Assembly: GCA_020853895.1 (NCBI GenBank) | Contig: JADYYB010000200.1 | Coordinates: 1 to 32,564 of the forward strand | Origin: Bauldia sp. | Lineage (GTDB): Bacteria; Pseudomonadota; Alphaproteobacteria; Rhizobiales; Kaistiaceae | DNA length: 32,564 nucleotides | Reading direction: 5' to 3' | In this document: positions 1-8,622 of the stretch, in pieces | How the letters are laid out: each line of letters begins with the position of its first letter | How positions within the stretch are numbered: position 1 is the first letter of the stretch | Program-made: the position numbers and the translations under genes | Notes under the pieces: generated by a model | Told to the model about the DNA's origin: nothing | What the model saw: the letters and a program-made list of their open reading frames with translations, nothing else | The model's database searches: none

Positions 1-1154
1 GCGGCGCCGCTGACGAAGGCGAAAAGCTTGTTGAGGTCTGCGATCGGCGCATTGGCGATGTAGAGCACGTCCTTGTCGCGCATGGCGAAGGCGCTGGCCA
101 TGAAGTAGCCGGAGGGATCGCGGAGATCGATGGCGTAGATGGTCGGCACGAGATCGAACCCGACGAATTCGGGCCTCCCCCTGCCCATGCGCTCAACCGT
201 GGTGCGGTATTCGAGCCGGTAGATGAACACCGAGCTGGGGTTGGCGCGAGCGTCGGCCGGACCGCCAGCCTTGCCGAGGGCCTCGGCGAGGCTGACCCGG
301 TCGGCCTCGAACGGGACCTGAGCATTCCGGCCCGAGGCGCCGACCGCCACGAAGGTCTCCGGGTCGTGGGTCAGCACCAGCGTGTCGCCGGGGCGGACAT
401 AGACGTTGTCGCTCGGATTGGCGATGATCTCGCTCAGCTTCTCGGTCGCCTGGTTGCCGCCGCGCTGGAGGGTGACGTAGGTCTCGAAGGTCGGGAACTC
501 CGGGCCGCCGGCGCGCGCGATGGCGTCGAGGACGCGGTCGCCGGAGGGGTTGATCGCGAAGCGGGCCGGGTCGTTGACCGCGCCCAGCACGCTGACCTGG
601 GTCGAGCGCTGCTCCTGGAGGGTGATCACCACCTGGGGGTCGATGGCGCGGGCCGGCATGCGGCTCACGATCTCGCCCTGGAGGTCGGGGATGCCACGGC
701 CCGCCGCCCTCACGGCGCCGACATAGGGCACCGCGATGTTGCCGGCGTTGTCGACGGTCTGCTCGGGCAGCTCGACGAAATTGCCGGAGCGGTTGCCGCC
801 ATCGGCGGGGATGAAGAGGCCGCCCGGCGCCGCCTCGAAGACCGTGACGGTGATGATGTCGCCGACGCCGAGCAGCACGCTCGGCGAGCTGCCCTGACTG
901 CCGATCGAGCCGAAGCCTTCGGGCCGGTCGATGCCGAGAAGCGGCATCAGCTGCGGGCTGAGCTGCACGAAGGCGTAGGGCGCCACCTCGGCGTTGGCGC
1001 CGGCGACGAGCGCCTGCGCGGTCGGGCCGCTCGAGGGCAGGCAGCCGGCGAGCGCGATACTGAAGGCGACCAGCGCCACAAGGGCGCCGGCCGTCCCGAT
1101 CGCTGAGCGGAACGGGGCCACGGTCCGTGCGGTCTCATTCTGCTCAAACGCCAT
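1..1154 (-). CDS. Wza-like polysaccharide export lipoprotein (3' end beyond left edge)
   Basis: Likely outer-membrane auxiliary protein forming the export channel for the exopolysaccharide or capsule. I translated 384 codons from the ATG at 1154. The N-terminus has a short charged region, a hydrophobic segment and a lipobox ALAGC with Cys38 as the lipidation site. It is followed by a poly-export domain beginning near GVGDIITVTVFE (about residue 96), the stretch VVITLQEQRSTQVSVLG, and SLBB-like repeats around VRPGDTLVLTHDP and DKDVLYIANAP. The start overlaps the stop of the upstream polymerase gene by 11 bp, so the two are probably translationally coupled in a leftward operon. The stop lies off the window; judging by family length only a short tail is missing. 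The domain assignment is from remembered motifs, not a search. Confidence 0.88.
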   Translation of the reverse strand, partial: MAFEQNETARTVAPFRSAIGTAGALVALVAFSIALAGCLPSSGPTAQALVAGANAEVAPYAFVQLSPQLMPLLGIDRPEGFGSIGSQGSSPSVLLGVGDIITVTVFEAAPGGLFIPADGGNRSGNFVELPEQTVDNAGNIAVPYVGAVRAAGRGIPDLQGEIVSRMPARAIDPQVVITLQEQRSTQVSVLGAVNDPARFAINPSGDRVLDAIARAGGPEFPTFETYVTLQRGGNQATEKLSEIIANPSDNVYVRPGDTLVLTHDPETFVAVGASGRNAQVPFEADRVSLAEALGKAGGPADARANPSSVFIYRLEYRTTVERMGRGRPEFVGFDLVPTIYAIDLRDPSGYFMASAFAMRDKDVLYIANAPIADLNKLFAFVSGA

Positions 1155-2526
1155 AACCGGCCTCTCTTCGTTGTTTCGTTTGCCGCGCTTCCCGCTGGGA
1201 CAGCACGTTCTGTTTGACTGCGAACAGGTAGAAGGCGACCACCAGGAACCAGAGGTCCTCGGATTGCTGCAGGATGGATTTGGCGGTGATCGCGTAGGTC
1301 AGGAGGAACGAAAGGATCACTGCAAGAAGGAAGCCGATCCGGGTGTTGCCCAGGAAGAGGCTCTTGCGGAGGTGGACGAGCGCGGAGACGAGGGTGACCA
1401 CCGCCACCACGATGCCGAGGATGCCGAGCTCGACATAGAGGTCGACATAGCCGCTGTGCGAGTGGGAGGGCCCGCTGAAAGTGTCCGAGAGATTGCCCTC
1501 CGCATCCTTGTTCCAGGCGAAGGAGAGGAAGAAATAGCGGGTGTTGGAGTCGATCCAGAAGGAGCGGAAGCCGGCGCCCAGCCATTCCCGCCCCTCGTTG
1601 AGGCCAATCGCCCAGACCCATAGATCGGTGCGGCCGGTGAGCGTCGGGTCGCGGCCGAGCGCGGTCAGGATCTCGACCCAGTTGGTGGCGAGGATGAAGC
1701 CGGCGAGCGCGGAACCGCCGAAGAGGACGGTGATGCCGATGATGGGGTTGAGGCGGACATCGCCGACCCGTCCGCCGAGGGCGACGTAGAGGCTGGCGCC
1801 GACGCCGAGGCTCGCGAAGGCCGTGACGAAGGAGGTCGCCGAGCGCGAGAGGAGGAGGCTGACGAGGCAGCCGGCGGCGACCGCCATCGCCATGCGCTTG
1901 GGGATGAGGCCGAGGATGCCGCTTGCCGTGACGACGGCGAAGCCGAGCGCGATGGTACGGCCAAACTCGTTCTTGTTGCCGGTGAGGCCGCGCCAGGCGC
2001 CGTGATAAGCCCCGCCGCCGGTGACGCCCTCCCCGGTCAGGGCCGCGTAGACGCCGACCGCGACGAAAACCGCGAAGCCGATGGCGAGGATGTAGAGGAA
2101 ATCCTTGAGATCGTAGCGCAGCACGACATAGGCGGCGAAGCACGAGCTGAGCGCGAGCGAGGCCGCGCGGCGGAAGGTGACCTCGGGGGCGATCGACCAC
2201 AGCGTCGAGGCCAGGGCAAAGCCGGTCAGCGCGATGATCGGGAGCGAGCGGCGCACCACCGGCCACAGCCAGTCGGGCAGCCCGCGCCAGACCGCGATTC
2301 CGGCGGTGCAGAGGAAGAGCATCCCCGAGACGACCTGATAGGCGAAGTCGCCGGCCGAGCGGTCAACCTGCTGGCCGGGGAAGACCGAGGCCACCGTGCC
2401 CATGATGATCATCAGGCCGATGAAGGTGAGCAGCCTCTCCCACAGCGGCACGCTGTGGATCGGCACGCTTCCGGCCGCGGCCGATGGCCAGCCGGCAGGC
2501 GCTGCTACGGTGTAGGTGGTGGCCAT
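1144..2526 (-). CDS. O-antigen ligase / Wzy-type polysaccharide polymerase
   Basis: A 460-residue integral membrane protein with roughly ten or more hydrophobic segments and a large periplasmic-looking loop around residues 290-360. That loop contains WLGAGFRSFWIDSN and GPSHSHSGYVDLYVELG, a pattern typical of the O-antigen ligase/polymerase family (PF04932). The family joins lipid-linked repeat units on the periplasmic side of the inner membrane. Its place between a WecG-type transferase and a Wza-like exporter favours polymerase (Wzy/ExoQ-like) over lipid A ligase. The ATG at 2526 lies 19 bp after the preceding gene; its ribosome binding site is weak. The protein ends EAGYGV. Confidence 0.87.
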   Translation of the reverse strand: MATTYTVAAPAGWPSAAAGSVPIHSVPLWERLLTFIGLMIIMGTVASVFPGQQVDRSAGDFAYQVVSGMLFLCTAGIAVWRGLPDWLWPVVRRSLPIIALTGFALASTLWSIAPEVTFRRAASLALSSCFAAYVVLRYDLKDFLYILAIGFAVFVAVGVYAALTGEGVTGGGAYHGAWRGLTGNKNEFGRTIALGFAVVTASGILGLIPKRMAMAVAAGCLVSLLLSRSATSFVTAFASLGVGASLYVALGGRVGDVRLNPIIGITVLFGGSALAGFILATNWVEILTALGRDPTLTGRTDLWVWAIGLNEGREWLGAGFRSFWIDSNTRYFFLSFAWNKDAEGNLSDTFSGPSHSHSGYVDLYVELGILGIVVAVVTLVSALVHLRKSLFLGNTRIGFLLAVILSFLLTYAITAKSILQQSEDLWFLVVAFYLFAVKQNVLSQREARQTKQRREAGYGV

Positions 2527-2545
2527 CGGGGGTAGCCGTCCGAGT

Positions 2546-3385
2546 TCAGATCAGGCTCGCTTCGATGACGCCGTCATCGGCGGCGCCGCGGGCGCGGACC
2601 AGCCAATAGGCCGCGTGCGGGTTGGTGGTGAGATAGCGCCAGAGGAGGCGCTGCGGCTCCTCGTAGATGCGGAAGGCCCATTCCAGCCCGGCCTTCTGCA
2701 TCCAGCGCGGGGCGCGGCTGTTCTTGCCGGCGAGGAAGTCGAAGAGGCCGCCGCACGATTTGGCCACGCCGACCGAGGTGAGCCGCTCGCGGTTCCTGAC
2801 GATGAAGCGCTGCTGCGCCGGCACGCCGAAGCCGATCCAGAGGATGTCGGGCGCGGCCTCGTTGATCGCCTCGACGATCGCCGGTTCCTCCTCGCGGGTG
2901 AAGTAGCCGTTGCGGCGGCCGAGCAGTTTCACCGCCGGGTAGATCTCCGCGACGCGGCGCGCGGCGGCGGCGTTCACCTCCTCGGTGCCGCCGAGGAAGT
3001 AGAAGGTGGCGCCGGTGGTCGAGGCGAGACGCGCGGCGTCGTGGAAGGCGTCGGTGGTCGCGACGCGCTCGGGCAGGCGCACGCGGGAGCCGAGGCGGCT
3101 CGCGAAGACCACAGACATGCCGTCGGCGCTGATCAGGTCTGCGTGGCCGAAGAGGCGCTTCACCTCCGGGTCGGACGCACAGAGCGAGACCACCTGGCCG
3201 TTGGTGGTGGTGAAGAAGAGGCAGGGCTGCCCAGTTCCGCGCCGCGAGAGGGCCGCCGAGACGGTCAGGCGCGCGGTGTCCTTGCGGTCCAGCGCGGCCA
3301 CGGGAAGGCCGCCGACCACCACGCGCGGGAACTGCACGTGACGGCCGTCACCGACGGCGATCGAAGTCTGCCGAGTCACATCCAT
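2546..3385 (-). CDS. WecG/TagA/CpsF-family glycosyltransferase
   Basis: Probable glycosyltransferase acting at the cytoplasmic face on a polyprenyl-linked acceptor. Conserved family blocks are visible: DLISADGMSVVFASRLG, the threonine/aspartate stretch VATTDAFHDA, FYFLGGTEEV, and DILWIGFGVPAQQRFI. These match the PF03808 fold used by WecG (ManNAc transfer), TagA and GumM. The 279-residue length fits the family. I chose the ATG at 3385; an in-frame GTG at 3394 would add three residues, but the G-rich stretch upstream suits the ATG better. First gene of the leftward operon with the polymerase and exporter. The sugar it transfers cannot be told from sequence. Confidence 0.88.
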   Translation of the reverse strand: MDVTRQTSIAVGDGRHVQFPRVVVGGLPVAALDRKDTARLTVSAALSRRGTGQPCLFFTTTNGQVVSLCASDPEVKRLFGHADLISADGMSVVFASRLGSRVRLPERVATTDAFHDAARLASTTGATFYFLGGTEEVNAAAARRVAEIYPAVKLLGRRNGYFTREEEPAIVEAINEAAPDILWIGFGVPAQQRFIVRNRERLTSVGVAKSCGGLFDFLAGKNSRAPRWMQKAGLEWAFRIYEEPQRLLWRYLTTNPHAAYWLVRARGAADDGVIEASLI

Positions 3386-3564
3386 CTGCCGCACCCCATC
3401 CCGTTACTTACGTCCGGACGCAGATTTTCTTCCCGGTGGCCATCGGTGGAAGAAAAATCGAAATAAAACTGACCTAGAGATTGTGGCAATTGCTTGGCTT
3501 GATCGTCTCGTTGATGATCCTTATACCTGTCTTTACTGCTCGCGCTTCGAGCCACTAAGGACGA
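3386..3564. promoter_or_regulatory. Divergent intergenic region, presumed promoters in both directions
   Basis: This 179-bp gap separates two divergently transcribed glycosyltransferase genes and is visibly richer in A and T than its surroundings, for example around 3421-3475. Both flanking operons must start near here. I could not pick out a convincing -35/-10 pair or operator, so the call rests on gene arrangement and base composition only. Confidence 0.5.
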
Positions 3565-4698
3565 ATGAATTTGAACGTGACTGCGCGCACGCCCGGCCTC
3601 GGGGAAGGAGTGCTGTCGTTCTTCATCCAGGACCTCCGCGAGGGCGGCGCCGAGCGCAACGTGGCGCGGCTCCTGAACGGTGTCGTGGCACGCGGCGTGC
3701 CAACCGAGCTTGTGGTGATCGAGAAACGGGGAAGTTTCTTCGATGAGCTCGACAGCCGGGTGCGCGTGGTGGAGCTGCCCGAGAAGAGGACGATGACCAG
3801 CGTCCTCGGCCTCAAGCGCTACATCGAGCGGCGGCGGCCGCGGGCGCTCGTCTCCTCGCTCACCCACACCAATGTCGCGGCGATCCTCGCCAACGCCCTG
3901 GCGCGGCCGCGCACGCGGCTGATCGTGGTCGAGCGGAACCAGTTCTCGCTCAACCGGCAGCTCAAGCGCGGCCTCGTCCGGTTCGCCTACCGGCTGGTGC
4001 CGCGGCTCTACCGCCAGGCCGACCTCATCGGGGCGGTGTCGGAGGGCGTGCGCGACGACCTGGCGGATAAGACGCACCTCCCCGCGGACAAGATCGAGGT
4101 GCTCCACAATCCGGTGGTCAGCGAAGGCTTGGCCGAGAAGGCGGAGCAGAAGGTCGATCACCCGTGGCTGCAGCCCGGCCAGCCGCCGGTCGTGCTCGGC
4201 GTCGGGCGCCTCAGCACGCAGAAGAATTTCCCGCTGCTCATCGAGACCTTCGCGAAGGTGCGGGCGCAGCGCCCGGCGCGGCTCATCATCCTCGGCGAGG
4301 GGAACCTCCGCGCCGCGCTCGAGCAGCGGATCGAGACGCTCGGCATCGCCGCGGATGTCGACCTGCCCGGCTTTGACGCCAATCCCTTCCGCTATATGCG
4401 GCACGCCGCGGTGTTCGTGCTCTCCTCTGACTGGGAGGGGCTGCCGACCGCGCTCATCGAGGCGATGGCCTGCGGCACGCCCGTGGTCTCCACCGACTGC
4501 CAGAGCGGGCCGCGCGAGGTGCTGCTCGACGGCAGACTCGGCCCGATCGTGCCGCGCGGCGACGCGGTGGCGCTGGCCGGCGCGATCCTTGCGACTCTCG
4601 ACGATCCCGGCGACCGCGCGGCGCGGCTCGCGCGGGCCAACGATTTCAGCCTCGAGCGAGCGGTCGACCGCTATCTCAGCATCACAGGGGTGTCATGA
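3565..4698 (+). CDS. GT4-family glycosyltransferase
   Basis: A 377-residue GT-B fold glycosyltransferase. The N-terminal half has the acceptor-domain opening FFIQDLREGGAERNVARL, where the GGAER loop is typical of GT4 enzymes. The C-terminal half has the nucleotide-sugar domain: VVLGVGRLSTQKNFPLLI, LIILGEGNLRAALEQR and the E-x7-E block DWEGLPTALIEAMACGTPVV. It should transfer a sugar from a nucleotide donor to the growing lipid-linked repeat unit at the inner membrane. A short AAGGA precedes the ATG. The stop overlaps the next glycosyltransferase by 4 bp (ATGA at 4695), so the pair is one operon. Donor and linkage are not predictable. Confidence 0.93.
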   Translation: MNLNVTARTPGLGEGVLSFFIQDLREGGAERNVARLLNGVVARGVPTELVVIEKRGSFFDELDSRVRVVELPEKRTMTSVLGLKRYIERRRPRALVSSLTHTNVAAILANALARPRTRLIVVERNQFSLNRQLKRGLVRFAYRLVPRLYRQADLIGAVSEGVRDDLADKTHLPADKIEVLHNPVVSEGLAEKAEQKVDHPWLQPGQPPVVLGVGRLSTQKNFPLLIETFAKVRAQRPARLIILGEGNLRAALEQRIETLGIAADVDLPGFDANPFRYMRHAAVFVLSSDWEGLPTALIEAMACGTPVVSTDCQSGPREVLLDGRLGPIVPRGDAVALAGAILATLDDPGDRAARLARANDFSLERAVDRYLSITGVS

Positions 4699-5924
4699 GC
4701 GCTTTGGATTCGGAACGCCTTCCCGCCGGCGTCAGTGCGTTGCGCAGCACGGAGGCGCCCTCCCCCCGCGGTAGCACCGCCGTCGCGTCAACCGGCGTCG
4801 CGCCGGCCGGGGCCGCGAAGGCGCGGCTGAAGCTCTTCATCGTGGTGTCGTTCGCCAATTTCGCCGGCGCGCAGATCGCCGCGCTCCGTCTCGCGCGCGG
4901 GCTCCGCGACCGCGGGCACGATCCGCGCGTGATCTTCCTCTACCAGCAGGCCTCGGTGGATTCCCCCGACCATCCCTACGAGGTGCTCGTTCCCAAGGTG
5001 AAGCCGGGCCCGACCGACTATCTCCGGATGGTCGGCAAGCTCGTCTCGCTGGTCCGGTCGGAGAAGCCGGACCTCGTGCTGACCTTCATGCCGCTCGCCA
5101 ATGTCATCGGCCAGGCGACGGCGCGCGTGACGGGCGTGAAGCGGCGCGTGGTCTCGCACCGCATGCCGGTCAGCGCGGCCACCCCGCTGATGCGGCGGCT
5201 GGACGCAATCTGGGCCAAGCTCGGCGTCTATACGCAGGTGGTGGCCGTATCGGACAGCGTGCGCGAGAGCTGCGCGCATTACCCGGCAGACCTTCGCGCC
5301 CATACGCGCGTCGTCCATAACGGGCTCCGCAACTGGCAGGCCTCGACGCTGAGCCAGGCCGAGGCGCGCGCCAGGTTCGGCGTGCCGGAGGGCGTCCTGG
5401 CGCTGGTCGCGGTCGGACGGTTCGCGGGGCAGAAGAACTACCCGTTCATGCTCGAGGTGATGAGCCGGCTCGACAACGCGCTGCTCCTGGTCGCTGGCGA
5501 AGGGCCGCTCCGCCCCGCGATCGAGGCGCGCATCCGCACGCTCGGCATCGGCGACCGGGTGCGGCTCCTCGGCTCCGTGGCACGGCCGGACATCCCCCAT
5601 CTTCTCGCCGTGGCCGACATCTTCATCCAGACCTCGACCTATGAGGGGCAGAGCAACTCGATCCTCGAGGCGATGCAGGCCGGCGCGCCGATCCTCGCCC
5701 ACGACATTCCCGAGCAGCGCGAGACCATCGCCGACCACGACGGGGCGACCGCCGGCGCCCTCCTCCCCCTCGAGAATCTCGACGCCTGGGTGGCGGCGGC
5801 CGAGCGGCTCCGCTCCGACCCTGAGGCGGTCGCCGCCGCGAAGGCGGTGGGCGCGCGGCGCTCGCAGCTCTTCACCTACGACGCGATGGTCGCCGGCTTC
5901 GAGAAGGCGCTGCTCGAAGGCTAG
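4695..5924 (+). CDS. GT4-family glycosyltransferase
   Basis: A 409-residue GT-B glycosyltransferase coupled by ATGA overlap to the gene before it. The first 35 or so residues are low-complexity and rich in Ala, Ser and Pro, so the folded protein probably begins at LKLFIVVSFANFAGAQIAAL. The donor domain shows VAVGRFAGQKNYPFML, LLVAGEGPLRPAIEAR and STYEGQSNSILEAMQAGAPI, where the E-x7-E pair is expected to contact the nucleotide sugar. Last gene of this rightward pair; it ends facing a leftward pair across a large palindromic element. Exact sugar specificity unknown. Confidence 0.92.
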   Translation: MSALDSERLPAGVSALRSTEAPSPRGSTAVASTGVAPAGAAKARLKLFIVVSFANFAGAQIAALRLARGLRDRGHDPRVIFLYQQASVDSPDHPYEVLVPKVKPGPTDYLRMVGKLVSLVRSEKPDLVLTFMPLANVIGQATARVTGVKRRVVSHRMPVSAATPLMRRLDAIWAKLGVYTQVVAVSDSVRESCAHYPADLRAHTRVVHNGLRNWQASTLSQAEARARFGVPEGVLALVAVGRFAGQKNYPFMLEVMSRLDNALLLVAGEGPLRPAIEARIRTLGIGDRVRLLGSVARPDIPHLLAVADIFIQTSTYEGQSNSILEAMQAGAPILAHDIPEQRETIADHDGATAGALLPLENLDAWVAAAERLRSDPEAVAAAKAVGARRSQLFTYDAMVAGFEKALLEG

Positions 5925-5963
5925 GCAGCCTTCGGCCTCCGGCCGGCTAGGCTCCCCCCAATT

Positions 5964-6123
5964 CTTAACCTCCCCCTCGAGGGGAGGTCGAAATCGCCCT
6001 TCGCGATTTCGGGAGGGGGAGCCGGTCAGGCGATGGCCGGTCCGGCTCGCCGGCGCACCCTCTCCCGAAGCTGCTCGGGCAAAGCCCTCGCATCTTCGAC
6101 CTCCCCTCGAGGGGGAGGTTAAG
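5964..6123. repeat. 160-bp composite palindrome with 29-bp perfect inverted arms
   Basis: The arms at 5964-5992 and 6095-6123 are perfect reverse complements over 29 bp, and each contains its own CTCGAG-centred near-palindrome. Inside lies a second perfect hairpin, 8-bp stem 5990-5997 with 6003-6010 and a CCTTC loop. A looser G-rich/C-rich pairing follows, 6010-6025 with about 6050-6067. It fills the gap between two convergent glycosyltransferase genes. It resembles the mobile intergenic palindromes (REP/BIME or RPE-like) scattered through alphaproteobacterial genomes. It may also act as a two-way transcription terminator. No open frame within it looks real. Confidence 0.85.
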
Positions 6124-6157
6124 GCGTGTGCGAGTTCCCGCTTCCTGAATGCTCAAA

Positions 6158-7369
6158 TCACGCCGCCTTCGCCAGCGCTGGCGTGAGGCCGGCGATCTCG
6201 AGGTAGCGGACGGCGCAGGCTTCGACCGTGAAGGTCTTGGCCCAGGCCTGGCGGGCGCCGGCGTCGCCAGGGCTGCGAAGGGTCTGCTCGATGGCGTCGG
6301 CGAGCGCCTCGGCATCGCCGACCGGCACCAGCCTGCCCCATTTGCCGTCCTGGAGGACCTCGCGCGGGCCGTGCGGCGCGTCGGTCGAGACGACCGGGCA
6401 GCCGACGGCCATCGCCTCGACGAGGACCAGCGAGAAGCCTTCCCAGGCCGAGGACAGCGCGAAGATGTCGGCGCGGCGCATGAAGGCGATGGCGTTGGAC
6501 TGGAAGCCGGCGAGGTCGACGCGGTCGCCGATCCCGAGCCGTGCGATCTCGGCTTCGAGCTCAGCGCGGCGCTCGCCCTCGCCGAGCACGATCAGGCTGC
6601 AGTCGAGGCGCGGGCGGAGGATCGCGAGCGCACGGAAGAGCGTCGGATAGTCCTTCTGCCGCTCGAGGCGGCCGGCGGCGAGGATCACCGGGCGCGGGTG
6701 GTCGCGAAGCCAGGGGTGATCGGGCTCCTCCCACGAGCGGGTCAGCACCTCGTCGGTGATCACCGGGTTATAGACCATCGGCAGGAGCCGCCGCGGGAGC
6801 CTCGCGCTCGCCGCGAGGTCGTCGGCGACGCCCTGCGAGACGCAGATCACCGCCCTCGCCCAGCGATAGACCAGCGGCACGGCGAGGTAGAAGAGCTTCA
6901 CCACGCCGCCGCGGATCCTGATGCTCTTGGAGTAGGCGTTGTGCTCGGTGACCACGATCCGCCGGACGCTCAGCGAGAGGAGCTGGGCGAGGATCGCCAC
7001 GACGTTTGTGTAGGTCATGAAGGAGATCACCGCGTCGGTGCGGTGGCGGCGGAGATAGGCGGCGAGGCGGAAGATGCAACTCAGCTTGCCGCCGCCGATC
7101 TCGTCGACCTCGAGGCCGGCGGGGAGCTGGCCGAGAAGGACGCCCTTCTTCCTGAGGACGGCGATGCGCGTCGGATGGCCGTGCTCGGCGAAATATTGCG
7201 CCAGGCGGAGCATCGCGAGCTCCGCGCCGCCGCCGGTAAGCCCCTGATTGATCAGGAGGATCGACCCGCCCGGCGCGATGTCCCGGAACGCCGCCGCCGC
7301 TGGCTCGGCCGGAGGGAGCACGGCCCGGGAGGCAGCAGCGAGGGCCGGATCGGCCGGCGGGTCGGTCAT
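6158..7369 (-). CDS. GT4-family glycosyltransferase
   Basis: A 403-residue GT-B glycosyltransferase. The acceptor domain opens after a low-complexity Ala/Pro stretch with SILLINQGLTGGGAELAMLR, again the Gly-Gly-Ala-Glu loop. Donor-domain blocks are VILAAGRLERQKDYPTLF, LIVLGEGERRAELEAE and SAWEGFSLVLVEAMAVGCPV. The open frame continues far upstream to 8569, but the true start is the ATG at 7369, which overlaps the stop of the preceding gene by 4 bp (ATGA). It is similar in layout to the gene at 3565, suggesting an old duplication within the locus. Sugar specificity unknown. Confidence 0.92.
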   Translation of the reverse strand: MTDPPADPALAAASRAVLPPAEPAAAAFRDIAPGGSILLINQGLTGGGAELAMLRLAQYFAEHGHPTRIAVLRKKGVLLGQLPAGLEVDEIGGGKLSCIFRLAAYLRRHRTDAVISFMTYTNVVAILAQLLSLSVRRIVVTEHNAYSKSIRIRGGVVKLFYLAVPLVYRWARAVICVSQGVADDLAASARLPRRLLPMVYNPVITDEVLTRSWEEPDHPWLRDHPRPVILAAGRLERQKDYPTLFRALAILRPRLDCSLIVLGEGERRAELEAEIARLGIGDRVDLAGFQSNAIAFMRRADIFALSSAWEGFSLVLVEAMAVGCPVVSTDAPHGPREVLQDGKWGRLVPVGDAEALADAIEQTLRSPGDAGARQAWAKTFTVEACAVRYLEIAGLTPALAKAA

Positions 7370-8310
7370 GCGGGCTCGCCCTTGCCGACCAGGCGCGCCC
7401 AGGTCCGCGAGGTCGCCGCGTAGTGGACCGCGCTGCCCGGATGGCGAAGCAGGAAGGTCACCAGCCCGCCGAGGTCGCGGCTCCGCCGCAGCCGCGTGAT
7501 CTCGCTCGCCGTCCAGCGGACCATGGCCATGCGCCGCCAGCGCTTCAGGCCTGCGTCGATCGCCGGCGTGATGCGCGCCGCATAGCGCGTCCGCACGGTC
7601 TCGCCGATCCACAGCAGCGACTGGGCGGAGGTCACCGAGCGCGAGCCGGCCGCCTTCTTGCGGCTGACGCGGCCGACGCGCGTCGTGTAGACATACATCG
7701 GCTCCCGCACCAGCACGGAAGGCGCGCCGCTGAACAGGATCTCGGCGTAGAGCAGGAAATCCTCGGCCGAGCGCAGCGACTCCTCGTAGCGGAGGCCGGT
7801 CCGGTCGAGGAGCGCCTTCCGCATCAGGGGCTTCATCAGGCCGAGACGAAGCGGGTTCTCCTCCGAGAACAGGGCTTCCGGATTGAGCGGCGTGATCTCG
7901 CGCGGGAGGTCGAAGGCCGCGCCCGCCTCCTGCTGGATGCCGTCGTCGAAGAGCACGAGATCGTCGGCGACGAAGTCGCTGGCAGTGACCGACGCATAGT
8001 GAAGCAGCCGTTCGAGACGCTGCGGCCGCCATGCGTCGTCGGCGTCGAGCACGGCGACCCATTCGCCATGCGCTTCCGCGATACCGCGGTTGCGCGCCGC
8101 GCTGGGGCCGCGATTGACCGGCTGACGCACCAGACGGATGCGCGGCTCGGCCGCGGCGAGCGCGGCAACGTGCTCGGCGGTGCCATCGGACGATGCATCG
8201 TCGACCACCACGATCTCCCAGTCGGGGACCGTCTGGCTGCGAACGCTTGCGATCGCGCGGTCTATGAGGTTGCCTACGTTGTAGGCGGCGATGATGACGC
8301 TGACGGTCAT
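7366..8310 (-). CDS. GT2-family glycosyltransferase
   Basis: A 314-residue GT-A fold glycosyltransferase. It starts in the classic way, MTVSVIIAAYNVGNLIDRAI, followed by WEIVVVDDASSDGTAE, the sugar-binding stretch RQPVNRGPSAARNRGI, and the metal-binding WVAVLDADDAWRP. The C-terminal third is basic and hydrophobic and probably sits on the membrane. I chose the ATG at 8310 because the conserved strand begins at once; an in-frame ATG at 8334 would add eight residues and cannot be excluded. First gene of a leftward two-gene unit with a GT4 partner. Donor unknown. Confidence 0.9.
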   Translation of the reverse strand: MTVSVIIAAYNVGNLIDRAIASVRSQTVPDWEIVVVDDASSDGTAEHVAALAAAEPRIRLVRQPVNRGPSAARNRGIAEAHGEWVAVLDADDAWRPQRLERLLHYASVTASDFVADDLVLFDDGIQQEAGAAFDLPREITPLNPEALFSEENPLRLGLMKPLMRKALLDRTGLRYEESLRSAEDFLLYAEILFSGAPSVLVREPMYVYTTRVGRVSRKKAAGSRSVTSAQSLLWIGETVRTRYAARITPAIDAGLKRWRRMAMVRWTASEITRLRRSRDLGGLVTFLLRHPGSAVHYAATSRTWARLVGKGEPA

Positions 8311-8622
8311 CTCGCCCGTCCGGCCACCGGCCATCTATTGCGCAAGTTTCCCTCGACTTCTCTGCATCGTCCTCGCCGCTCACGCGTAGCAAGAGGTGCG
8401 CCATCGCGCCCGCAGCAGAGGCACCCGATCCGCACCCCCACAATTGGGCGAGGCCATTGTTCTGGCTTCGGAATTGCATGATGTGCGCTGCAATGAATCG
8501 CGGCGTTGCCTTCGGGATCGGAGGCTGTTCGGCGGTCGGGGGGAAAGGCGGCGCGGGCGGGTCGCGCATGGAAGAACGAAGGGCGTCGGGTCGATGCGGC
8601 CGACGCTACGGAAAGAGGCCAT
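8311..8622. promoter_or_regulatory. Divergent intergenic region between GT2 and flippase genes
   Basis: About 310 bp without a supported gene. Divergent transcription means promoters for both sides should lie here. A less GC-rich patch at about 8445-8500 is the likeliest place, but no -35/-10 pair is convincing. The open frame that runs into the flippase gene from 8506 has a basic, low-complexity translation and is not counted. A good ribosome binding site (GAAAGAGG) sits just before the flippase ATG at 8623. Confidence 0.4.

Noticed and set aside
947-2266. A 439-codon minus-strand frame
   Set aside because: It crosses both the exporter and polymerase genes in another frame and translates to His/Arg/Pro-rich low-complexity sequence.
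7370-8569. Upstream extension of the GT4 gene, giving an 803-residue open frame
   Set aside because: It is antisense-free but out of frame with a clear GT2 gene on the same strand, and its translation is Arg/Ala low-complexity; the ATGA overlap at 7366-7369 marks the real start.
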